Below are positions 1 to 5,060 of a stretch of DNA of 5,060 nt, in pieces. Within the stretch, counting starts at the first letter, position 1; each line of letters begins with the position of its first letter. The translations under genes and the position numbers were made by a program. The notes under the pieces are model-generated. The model was given only the letters and a program-made list of their open reading frames with translations. It did not search any database and was not told the origin of the DNA. Source of the DNA: Candidatus Methanoperedens sp. (GTDB taxonomy: Archaea > Halobacteriota > Methanosarcinia > Methanosarcinales > Methanoperedenaceae); contig JAJRAP010000038.1 in NCBI GenBank assembly GCA_028679855.1, forward strand, positions 1 through 5,060. Reading direction: 5' to 3'.

Positions 1-42
1 AAGCTCAGAACGCGTGGGCTTGATATTGTCCTTTATTGCCAT
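1..42 (-). CDS. atpD: A-type ATP synthase subunit D, N-terminal fragment (continues past window start)
   Basis: Subunit D is the coiled-coil central shaft of the A1 head. It rotates inside the A3B3 hexamer and, with F, passes torque from the membrane ring. Only the first 14 codons are in the window, reading MAIKDNIKPTRSEL. The K-P-T-R-S-E-L stretch is the characteristic start of archaeal and V-type D subunits, so the identification is good despite the short length. The ATG at 42-40 begins one base after the TAG stop of atpB (46-44), and D follows B in methanogen operons. The upstream sequence, in the last codons of atpB, is purine-rich (AAAGAAAGAG) with no strong Shine-Dalgarno match, so translation probably depends on coupling to atpB. 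This frame is too short for an ordinary ORF listing. Confidence 0.88.
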   Translation of the reverse strand, partial: MAIKDNIKPTRSEL

Positions 43-43
43 A

Positions 44-1429
44 CTACTCTTTCTTTGCCTTATGGGCAGGATGGTATTTCTGGATATACTTGTTATCGAT
101 CCTTGTAAGCTGCGCCTCTGGCAGTGATGAGAGAAGTTCCCAGCCAAGGTCAAGTGTGGTCTCGATATCCCTGTTCTCGTCCACGCCCTGGCGCACGAAC
201 CTGTCCTCGAACATATCTGCGAACTCAAGGAATTTCTTATCTTTTTCAGATAAAGCATCCTTACCTACGATCGCAACAAGTCCCCTCAGGTCTTTTCCTT
301 CTGCATACGCTGCATACAACTGGTCTGAGACTTCCTTGTGATCTTCTCTTGTCCTTGTAGCTCCGATGCCTGAGTTCATAAGTCTTGAGAGTGATGGAAG
401 CACATTGACTGGCGGATAAATGCCTTTCCTGTGCAATTCCCTTGAGATAACGATCTGACCTTCAGTGATATATCCTGACAGATCGGGTATGGGATGCGTG
501 ATATCATCGCCAGGCATTGATAATATGGAGAACTGAGTCACAGAGCCCTTTCTTCCTTTAATGACACCGGCGCGCTCGTACAGCGAGGCAAGGTCAGTGT
601 ACATGTAGCCCGGATAGCCGCGCCTTCCTGGCACTTCTTCCCTTGCAGCGCCCATCTGACGCAGAGCTTCACAGTAGTTAGTGATATCTGTAAGAATTAC
701 AAGTACGTGCATATCGTGCTCATAAGCAAGGTACTCAGCCGCTGTAAGCGCAAGTCTTGGTGTGATAAGCCGCTCTACAGCCGGGTCATTTGCAAGATTG
801 AGGAACACCACTGCCCGCTCAAGAGCGCCTGTGCGTTCAAAGTCGCGCATGAAATACTGGGCTTCCTCATTCGTGATACCCATAGCTGCGAACACCACTG
901 CGAACTGCTCCTTTGAGCCTCGCACTTTAGCCTGCCTTGCTATCTGAAGCGCTATCTCGTTGTGCGGAAGACCAGAACCTGAGAAAATAGGAAGTTTCTG
1001 ACCGCGCACCAGTGTGTTCATCCCATCTATTGTGGAAATGCCTGTCTGGATGAACTCCTTTGGCGGTAGGCGTGCGTACGGATTAATAGCTGCGCCTGTT
1101 ATTTCAAGCCTGTCATCAGGAACTATACGGGGTCCGCCATCCAGGGGTTCGCCTGATCCCGAAAGTATCCTTCCGAGCAGGTTTATCGAGACCGGGAGTT
1201 TGATGGTCTCGCCTGTGAACATTACTCTTGAGTCTCTATTAAGTCCTCCTGCGCCCTCGAATACCTGCACCACGACTATGTCTTCTGAGGTATCAAGTAC
1301 CTGTCCTCTCTTGGTCGAGCCGTCAGGGAGTGTGATATTGACAAGTTCGTTATATCCTACAGGTTCTGTCTTTTCAACGAAGATGAGCGGTCCTGCGATC
1401 TCTCTTATTGTCTTGTATTCCTTGGTCAT
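44..1429 (-). CDS. atpB: A-type ATP synthase subunit B (non-catalytic nucleotide-binding subunit)
   Basis: Subunit B alternates with A in the A3B3 head, in the cytoplasm. It binds nucleotide at the interface and donates the arginine finger to the catalytic site on A. With the ATG at 1429-1427 the protein has 461 residues, close to the roughly 460 of methanogen homologues, and starts [15 protein letters not shown]. The frame is open 11 codons further upstream, but that extension lies inside atpA and lacks family similarity. Visible parts: N-terminal beta-barrel (about 1-75); nucleotide-binding domain (about 76-360) with the degenerate P-loop [10 protein letters not shown] (151-160), which lacks the GKT of a working Walker [18 protein letters not shown] (264-280); [12 protein letters not shown] (346-357), in which R349 is the expected arginine finger; and a helical C-terminal domain ending in a Lys-rich tail. 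It starts one base after the atpA stop (TAA-C-ATG) and ends one base before atpD. No truncation or frameshift is seen. Confidence 0.97.
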   Translation of the reverse strand: MTKEYKTIREIAGPLIFVEKTEPVGYNELVNITLPDGSTKRGQVLDTSEDIVVVQVFEGAGGLNRDSRVMFTGETIKLPVSINLLGRILSGSGEPLDGGPRIVPDDRLEITGAAINPYARLPPKEFIQTGISTIDGMNTLVRGQKLPIFSGSGLPHNEIALQIARQAKVRGSKEQFAVVFAAMGITNEEAQYFMRDFERTGALERAVVFLNLANDPAVERLITPRLALTAAEYLAYEHDMHVLVILTDITNYCEALRQMGAAREEVPGRRGYPGYMYTDLASLYERAGVIKGRKGSVTQFSILSMPGDDITHPIPDLSGYITEGQIVISRELHRKGIYPPVNVLPSLSRLMNSGIGATRTREDHKEVSDQLYAAYAEGKDLRGLVAIVGKDALSEKDKKFLEFADMFEDRFVRQGVDENRDIETTLDLGWELLSSLPEAQLTRIDNKYIQKYHPAHKAKKE

Positions 1430-1430
1430 G

Positions 1431-3167
1431 TTACTTGCCCCCGATCTTCTTGAACTCTTCATCCATGCTCTTTAAAATAACGCCGAGTGCTGTGTCAAAG
1501 TCCTTCTCGAATTTGACCTTTGCAAGGTCGTCCTTTGTTTTTGATTTCATTATGTCTTCAATAGCAGCGCCGCCTTCAAGCGCGGACTGCGCCTTGCTGC
1601 CCCATGTGGTGATGGCTTTGAGCAGCTTGTACTGCTTATCCATGGGACAGAATGTATCAACCTCATGATACGCATTCTGCTGCAGGAAATATTCCCTTAT
1701 CATGCGTGTTATCTCAAGTGTGAGCTGCTGGTCTTCGGGGAGTGCATCTGAACCGACAAGTTGAACTATTTCCTGGAGTTCAGCCTCTTTCTGCAGCAGT
1801 TCCATTGCATCGTCCCTGAGTTTTTGCCATTCAGGGGAAACGTTCTCTTTATACCAGTCTCCAAGCGATTTTGTGTATAATGAATAGCTGTTGAGCCAGT
1901 TAATTGCAGGGAAATGCCTCCTCTGCGCCAGCTTTGCATCAAGCGCCCAGAATACCTTTACGATACGCAGCGTGTTCTGGGTAACAGGTTCCGAGAAGTC
2001 GCCGCCTGGTGGTGAAACCGCGCCGATAACTGTAATCGAACCTTCTTTTCCACAAAGCCCCATCACTCTACCTGAACGCTCGTAGAACTCTGACAATCTT
2101 GCTGCAAGATAAGCCGGATATCCTTCCTCGCCTGGCATCTCTTCAAGCCTTGATGAGATCTCTCTCATTGCTTCTGCCCATCTTGAACTTGAGTCTGCCA
2201 TCAGTGATACGTCATAACCCATATCGCGGTAATATTCGGCGATCGTGATCCCTGTATAAACCGATGCTTCCCTGGCTGCCACTGGCATGTTGGAAGTATT
2301 TGCGATGAGAACCGTTCTTTCCATTAAAGGTCTTCCTGTCTTTGGGTCTTCAAGTTCAGGGAATTCGTTAAGCACATCAGCCATTTCATTGCCGCGCTCG
2401 CCGCATCCTATGTAAACTACTATCTCTGTATCGCTCCACTTTGCAAGCTGCTGCTGCGTAACTGTCTTGCCGCTCCCGAATGGACCGGGGATAGCTGCAG
2501 TCCCGCCCTTTGCCACAGGGAAAAGACCATCAAGTATTCTCTGACCTGTGATGAGGGGTTTATTCGGCATGAGCTTCTTACCTACCGGTCTTGGTTTCCT
2601 GACAGGCCATTTCTGCATCATCGTGAGTTTCTTCCCGCCTGAAAGTATGCAAACGACCTCATCGACCTTGAATTTGCCTTTATTTATTTCCTCGACCGTT
2701 CCTGAGACATCGGGAGGAACCATTATCCTGTGTTCAATGTTCTGGGTTTCCTGGACAGTTCCTATTATGTCGCCGCCTTTTACTTTATCCCCTTTCTTAG
2801 CCGTGGGGACGAAATCCCATTGCTTTTCGCGGGAGAGACCATCTGCGAATACACCGCGTTTGATAAAGTCACCCATTGTGGTTTTCAGTACCGGAAGGGG
2901 GCGCTGGATGCCGTCATATATGCTCTCAAGCAGCCCCGGGCCAAGCTCGACCGACAGAGGCATACCTGTATTTTCCACTGGTTCGCCCGGTCTTATGCCC
3001 GAGGTTTCTTCATAGACCTGCACTGTGGATTTATCGCCTTCTATACCGATTACCTCACCCATCAATCGTTCATTTCCGACCTTGACCACATCGTACATTC
3101 TGGTATTTAAACCGCTTATGATGACAACTGGTCCAGAAATTCTATAAATTTTACCGTTTGTTTTCAT
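1431..3167 (-). CDS. atpA: A-type ATP synthase catalytic subunit A
   Basis: This is the catalytic subunit, three copies per complex, that makes or hydrolyses ATP at the A/B interfaces of the cytoplasmic head (EC 7.1.2.2 type). From the ATG at 3167-3165 it has 578 residues, the usual family length. Visible parts: beta-barrel (about 1-75); the A-subunit-specific non-homologous 'bulge' (about 112-190); nucleotide-binding domain with P-loop GPFGSGKT (228-235, K234); [11 protein letters not shown] (255-264) with E258 as the expected catalytic Glu; Walker B region [11 protein letters not shown] (D325); [12 protein letters not shown] (384-395); and a helical C-terminal domain with [14 protein letters not shown] (472-485). 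The frame could also start at a GTG (3179-3177), but that triplet lies within the Shine-Dalgarno AAGGTG (3182-3177), nine bases before the ATG, so the ATG is preferred. No intein is present at the P-loop, a site where some archaeal A subunits carry one. A structured 70-base gap separates it from atpF. Confidence 0.98.
   Translation of the reverse strand: MKTNGKIYRISGPVVIISGLNTRMYDVVKVGNERLMGEVIGIEGDKSTVQVYEETSGIRPGEPVENTGMPLSVELGPGLLESIYDGIQRPLPVLKTTMGDFIKRGVFADGLSREKQWDFVPTAKKGDKVKGGDIIGTVQETQNIEHRIMVPPDVSGTVEEINKGKFKVDEVVCILSGGKKLTMMQKWPVRKPRPVGKKLMPNKPLITGQRILDGLFPVAKGGTAAIPGPFGSGKTVTQQQLAKWSDTEIVVYIGCGERGNEMADVLNEFPELEDPKTGRPLMERTVLIANTSNMPVAAREASVYTGITIAEYYRDMGYDVSLMADSSSRWAEAMREISSRLEEMPGEEGYPAYLAARLSEFYERSGRVMGLCGKEGSITVIGAVSPPGGDFSEPVTQNTLRIVKVFWALDAKLAQRRHFPAINWLNSYSLYTKSLGDWYKENVSPEWQKLRDDAMELLQKEAELQEIVQLVGSDALPEDQQLTLEITRMIREYFLQQNAYHEVDTFCPMDKQYKLLKAITTWGSKAQSALEGGAAIEDIMKSKTKDDLAKVKFEKDFDTALGVILKSMDEEFKKIGGK
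1438..1442 (-). promoter_or_regulatory. G-rich ribosome binding site for atpB inside the end of atpA
   Basis: The minus strand reads GGGGG, eight bases before the atpB ATG at 1429. It can pair with CCUCC of the 16S rRNA tail with one central G-U pair, so it is a plausible but imperfect site. Together with the one-base gap after the atpA stop, it supports this ATG over the one 11 codons upstream. Confidence 0.5.
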
Positions 3168-3176
3168 TTTACAAGA

Positions 3177-3182
3177 CACCTT
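3177..3182 (-). promoter_or_regulatory. Ribosome binding site that decides the atpA start
   Basis: On the minus strand this reads AAGGTG. Five bases (AGGTG) match the archaeal anti-Shine-Dalgarno (complement AGGAGGTGATC) and lie nine bases upstream of the ATG at 3167. The GTG inside it is an in-frame potential start four codons earlier, but using it would leave no ribosome site of its own. The site lies six bases downstream of the repeat stem-loop at 3189-3237. Confidence 0.7.
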
Positions 3183-3188
3183 CTATGT

Positions 3189-3237
3189 CCCCGGAATTCC
3201 CCGGAATTAATTCCGGGGTCTTTCGCCGGGGTCTTTC
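3189..3237 (-). repeat. Nested inverted repeat with duplicated arms: predicted RNA stem-loop between atpF and atpA
   Basis: The atpF-atpA gap (3168-3237) is the only real non-coding stretch here. On the + strand it contains CCCCGGAATT twice in tandem (3189-3198, 3199-3208), then its inverse AATTCCGGGG (3209-3218), then a second CCGGGG (3226-3231). The core at 3199-3218 (CCCCGGAATTAATTCCGGGG) is a perfect 20-base palindrome. The opposite arm carries a 12-base direct repeat CCGGGGTCTTTC (3213-3224 and 3226-3237). In the mRNA the inner palindrome can fold into an eight-pair stem with a UUAA loop. The outer CCCCGG (3231-3226) can pair with the outer CCGGGG (3194-3189), stacked beyond a 7-by-4 internal loop. 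It begins right after the atpF stop and ends six bases before the atpA ribosome site. There is no U-run after it in the direction of transcription, so a simple terminator is unlikely. An mRNA processing or stabilising element is my inference. Confidence 0.8.
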
Positions 3238-3537
3238 TTATTTCCACAGATCGACACCTACCGCCTGTTTTATTTTGTCCCTGAGATTCGTGCTTTCTCC
3301 TTTTCCGCCTATGGCTATTACCGTTGGCTCAACTGAATCGTCAAGGATTTTCTGCATGTGTGCGGATAATTTTTTCAAATCATCGTTATGCATCACGAGT
3401 ATTCCAACATCCTTATCATTCAGTATCGTCTGGATCCTGGCTTCAAATTCTGCAGGTGCGGCTTCGTAAGTCTTTCGAATTCCTGCAAGCCTGAACCCAA
3501 GCCCGAAATCACTGTTACCTATGACTGCTATCTCCAT
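3238..3537 (-). CDS. atpF: A-type ATP synthase subunit F (central-stalk regulatory subunit)
   Basis: Subunit F is a small Rossmann-like protein that binds the D shaft and is thought to modulate ATP hydrolysis; one copy per complex. At 99 residues it has the normal family length (about 100). Visible landmarks: strand-loop start [20 protein letters not shown] (1-20), with the G-F-R-L-A-G motif at 14-19; [10 protein letters not shown] (44-53); [10 protein letters not shown] (69-78); and the conserved C-terminal tail [15 protein letters not shown] (85-99), the mobile helix that reaches into the head in related structures. The ATG at 3537-3535 directly abuts the atpC stop (TAG-ATG, no gap). The ribosome site is inside the last codons of atpC. 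The gene is intact and sits between C and A as expected for methanogen operons. Confidence 0.96.
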   Translation of the reverse strand: MEIAVIGNSDFGLGFRLAGIRKTYEAAPAEFEARIQTILNDKDVGILVMHNDDLKKLSAHMQKILDDSVEPTVIAIGGKGESTNLRDKIKQAVGVDLWK

Positions 3538-4557
3538 CTACATCACCAGGTGGGCTTTTATTATTTCTTCAGGAAGGTTTTTCTCTTTTCCGCGTACGAT
3601 TATTCGCAGGTTATCCACCTCGTTTTTCTTGCTTAATATATAATCAAGAACAGGGAGTATAGAAAGCGGGTAATAATAAGATATCTGAGAGATGTACTCA
3701 AGACTGTATTTATAAAAATGGTTCTCAATATTTATAAGAGAGCTCAGATCGCCGCTGACATCTGCTATTGCTTTCCAATACGAATAGTCTTCAAGAGCAC
3801 GTACGAACTCATTGAGCGGGAGTGCTGCAAGTCTGTTCAAATCTGCATCTCTAAGCTCCCTGCCACCAGGGATAATGTGCTTGAGTATGGCGTCACGTTC
3901 CATTCCAGCACGTTTCATTCTAAAAAGCATCTTCAGATTTTTTAAATCTATCCTTGTTCCAACTGATTTCAGAAATAATTTATTTCCGGTTTCATTAACA
4001 GCTTTCATGAGGTTCGAATAATACCATTTGTCCAGATTATTCTCAATTTCTGCCAAATCGCCTTTATATTCTTTAAGTACAGAATAGTATGGTGTTTTCG
4101 CAAATGCTGCAATCACGCCTTCCACATTACCTATCTTTACAATCTCAACTATATCTCTATATCTTAGCTGGCCCGCAGAAACCACATCCTCCAGTATCTC
4201 CTCCTCGCTTGCGCCCGAGAACGTTCCCCTGATTATGGTCTTTATATTCCAGATGTCCCAGGAGCGGAGATATTCTGTAATCAGAAAGTTCGCTTCGTCT
4301 TGCGACACTTCAATCAATTTACGGAATGTCGTTGCAAGGTTCTGGTTCAGGGCGTGTTCAATCAGGTCAATCCCTTTGTATTTTTTCCCGAGTTCATCAA
4401 CATCCTTCTTATACCCGGATTCCTCGATATATCGAGTTATCTCAGGGATCTCCATATTCAGGAATTTTGGATACATTTCCCTTGGGATGAGTTTGCTTTT
4501 CATAGCCCGGACGCGGGCTACGATGTATGCATATTTGATATTGTTTGAAACGCCCAT
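3538..4557 (-). CDS. atpC: A-type ATP synthase subunit C (central-stalk coupler, V-ATPase d / AC39 family)
   Basis: Subunit C is the funnel-shaped adaptor that seats the D-F shaft on the membrane c-ring; it is the archaeal counterpart of V-ATPase subunit d (Vma6). From the ATG at 4557-4555 it has 339 residues, near the usual 340-360. Landmarks: RVRAMKSKLIP (15-25), DIWNIKTIIRG (101-111), RIDLKNLKMLFRMKRAG (202-218) and the C-terminal block PVLDYILSKKNEVDNLRII (302-320) followed by VRGK. Three copies of an N-[IL]-[KR]-x-[IL]-x-R motif (104-110, 207-213, 316-322) match the family's three related helical domains. An in-frame GTG (4569-4567) would add four residues and overlap the atpE stop by four bases. 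That GTG falls within the ribosome site GGTGA, eight bases before the ATG, so the ATG is preferred, though not proven. The protein is more diverged from recalled Methanosarcina homologues than A or B, as is normal for stalk subunits. Confidence 0.95.
   Translation of the reverse strand: MGVSNNIKYAYIVARVRAMKSKLIPREMYPKFLNMEIPEITRYIEESGYKKDVDELGKKYKGIDLIEHALNQNLATTFRKLIEVSQDEANFLITEYLRSWDIWNIKTIIRGTFSGASEEEILEDVVSAGQLRYRDIVEIVKIGNVEGVIAAFAKTPYYSVLKEYKGDLAEIENNLDKWYYSNLMKAVNETGNKLFLKSVGTRIDLKNLKMLFRMKRAGMERDAILKHIIPGGRELRDADLNRLAALPLNEFVRALEDYSYWKAIADVSGDLSSLINIENHFYKYSLEYISQISYYYPLSILPVLDYILSKKNEVDNLRIIVRGKEKNLPEEIIKAHLVM
3542..3547 (-). promoter_or_regulatory. Ribosome binding site for atpF inside the end of atpC
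   Basis: The minus strand reads GGTGAT, a six-base match to the archaeal Shine-Dalgarno (AGGAGGTGATC), four bases before the atpF ATG. It overlaps the last sense codons of atpC, which fits translational coupling of C and F. Confidence 0.65.
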
Positions 4558-4565
4558 GTCTTTTT

Positions 4566-4570
4566 TCACC
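4566..4570 (-). promoter_or_regulatory. Ribosome binding site for atpC overlapping the atpE stop codon
   Basis: The minus strand reads GGTGA, a match to the archaeal Shine-Dalgarno, eight bases before the preferred atpC ATG at 4557. Its last three bases are the TGA stop of atpE, so termination of E and initiation of C occur at the same place on the mRNA. Confidence 0.62.
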
Positions 4571-5060
4571 CGAACAGGATATCAGAGACCTGTTTCAATG
4601 ATCTTTCAGATACATTTTTCAAAATGATCTCGTACCTGAAATCCAGATATTCAGTCCCCGTCTCGTTTTCTATGATCACGCCTCCGATGCAATCAATATT
4701 TCCCGCATGTTTAAGTTTCGTGAGTTTTTTGACAGCATCGTTATCTTTATCAGCCGAGTATATCCTGGAATTGTTCGCCTGGTTCTTATCGATAATCGAT
4801 TTGAGAAGCTTCTGGTTCTTATCAGCTGGAAGTTTACTTACGGTTTCTTTAGCCTTATCGTTCACCTCATCAAGAAGCTCTTTTCGCGCATTAAGTATCG
4901 CCCTCTTGACTTCAAGAGCGGCACCTGACATCTCCTGCATCCTGATCCTTTCGATCTCTTTCTTTGCTGCTTCCTGCTTTGCAGTTTTAATCCTGGCTGC
5001 CTGTGACATGGCTTCCGCAGTTATTCTTGATACTTCCGCAGTCGTTTCTTTTTCTATCCT
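4566..5060 (-). CDS. atpE: A-type ATP synthase subunit E, C-terminal 164 residues (5' end outside window)
   Basis: Subunit E pairs with H to form the peripheral stalk (stator) that holds the A3B3 head against the membrane subunit. The frame stays open to the window edge, with 17 further codons (RIEKETTAEVSRITAEA) before the first Met codon in view (5009-5007). That Met is therefore internal, and the gene is cut by the edge. With a family length near 180-200, some 20-40 residues are probably missing. The visible part has a charged, Ala/Glu/Lys-rich helix (about 1-75), typical of the stalk coiled coil, and includes ALEVKRAILNARKELLDEV (48-66). A globular C-terminal domain follows, with YSADKDNDAVKKL (101-113) and IGGVIIENETGTEYLDFRYE (125-144), and the chain ends in SDILFG. 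Identification rests on this architecture, the GGVIIE...YE pattern and the position upstream of atpC. Confidence 0.93.
   Translation of the reverse strand, partial: RIEKETTAEVSRITAEAMSQAARIKTAKQEAAKKEIERIRMQEMSGAALEVKRAILNARKELLDEVNDKAKETVSKLPADKNQKLLKSIIDKNQANNSRIYSADKDNDAVKKLTKLKHAGNIDCIGGVIIENETGTEYLDFRYEIILKNVSERSLKQVSDILFG

Noticed and set aside
1014..1475. Plus-strand open frame of 153 codons opposite atpB
   Set aside because: It lies entirely antisense to a strongly supported conserved gene, has no recognisable domain, and is Ser/Pro-rich as expected from the complement of a coding strand.
2548..3015. Plus-strand open frame of 155 codons opposite atpA
   Set aside because: Antisense shadow of atpA with no family features; its length follows from the codon bias of the real gene.
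3199..3218. Internal archaeal promoter (the AT-rich centre AATTAATT as a TATA box)
   Set aside because: The AT stretch is the centre of a palindrome, lacks a convincing purine-rich BRE, and is only about 30 bases before the atpA start codon. This is not impossible for a leaderless start, but it conflicts with the clear ribosome site downstream.
3189..3237. Rho-independent-type terminator between atpF and atpA
   Set aside because: In the transcribed direction the stem is followed by ACATAGAAGGTG, not a U-run, and atpA begins at once as part of the same conserved operon.
3189..3237. CRISPR or Borg-like tandem repeat array
   Set aside because: Only two copies of 10- and 12-base units occur, with no spacers and no regular longer array.
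4235..4627. Plus-strand open frame of 130 codons opposite atpC/atpE
   Set aside because: Antisense shadow crossing two real genes, with no plausible product or ribosome site.
5007..5009. ATG at 5009 as the true start of atpE
   Set aside because: The frame stays open upstream to the window edge and encodes stalk-like helix. The family is longer, and no ribosome site precedes this codon.

Overview
The window is a stretch of an archaeal A-type (A1Ao) ATP synthase operon. Every gene lies on the minus strand, so transcription runs from high to low coordinates. In that order the genes are atpE (5' end cut by the window edge), atpC, atpF, atpA, atpB and the first 14 codons of atpD. This E-C-F-A-B-D order is the one known from Methanosarcina and related methanogens (H-I-K-E-C-F-A-B-D-G). 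By that precedent H, I and K should lie just beyond position 5060, and the rest of D, possibly followed by G, before position 1. Recalled protein similarity, mainly in AtpA, AtpB, AtpF and the AtpD start, points to a Methanosarcinales-type archaeon. A Methanoperedens/ANME-2-like lineage is possible, but the window alone cannot settle it.

Layout: 4566-5060 holds peripheral-stalk subunit E; 3538-4557 central-stalk subunit C; 3238-3537 central-stalk subunit F; 3168-3237 is the only real intergenic gap and carries a striking GC-rich inverted and direct repeat structure; 1431-3167 is catalytic subunit A; 44-1429 is the nucleotide-binding, non-catalytic subunit B; 1-42 is the start of central-stalk subunit D. 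All other junctions are 0 to 8 bases, with ribosome binding sites embedded in the end of the preceding gene.

Together the products form most of the soluble A1 head and its connections. A3B3 is the catalytic hexamer, D and F form the rotating shaft, C couples the shaft to the membrane c-ring, and E (with H) is the stator stalk. Catalytic motifs in A (P-loop, catalytic Glu, Walker B) and the arginine finger in B are intact, and no intein interrupts them. For the longest open frames of A, B and C, the first possible start is probably not the true one. Internal ATG starts fit the family and the Shine-Dalgarno positions better.

I see no mobile element, CRISPR array, RNA gene or new defence or metabolic system. 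The most interesting non-coding signal is the paired-repeat stem-loop between atpF and atpA, placed where the required subunit dosage changes from one copy (F) to three (A, B).
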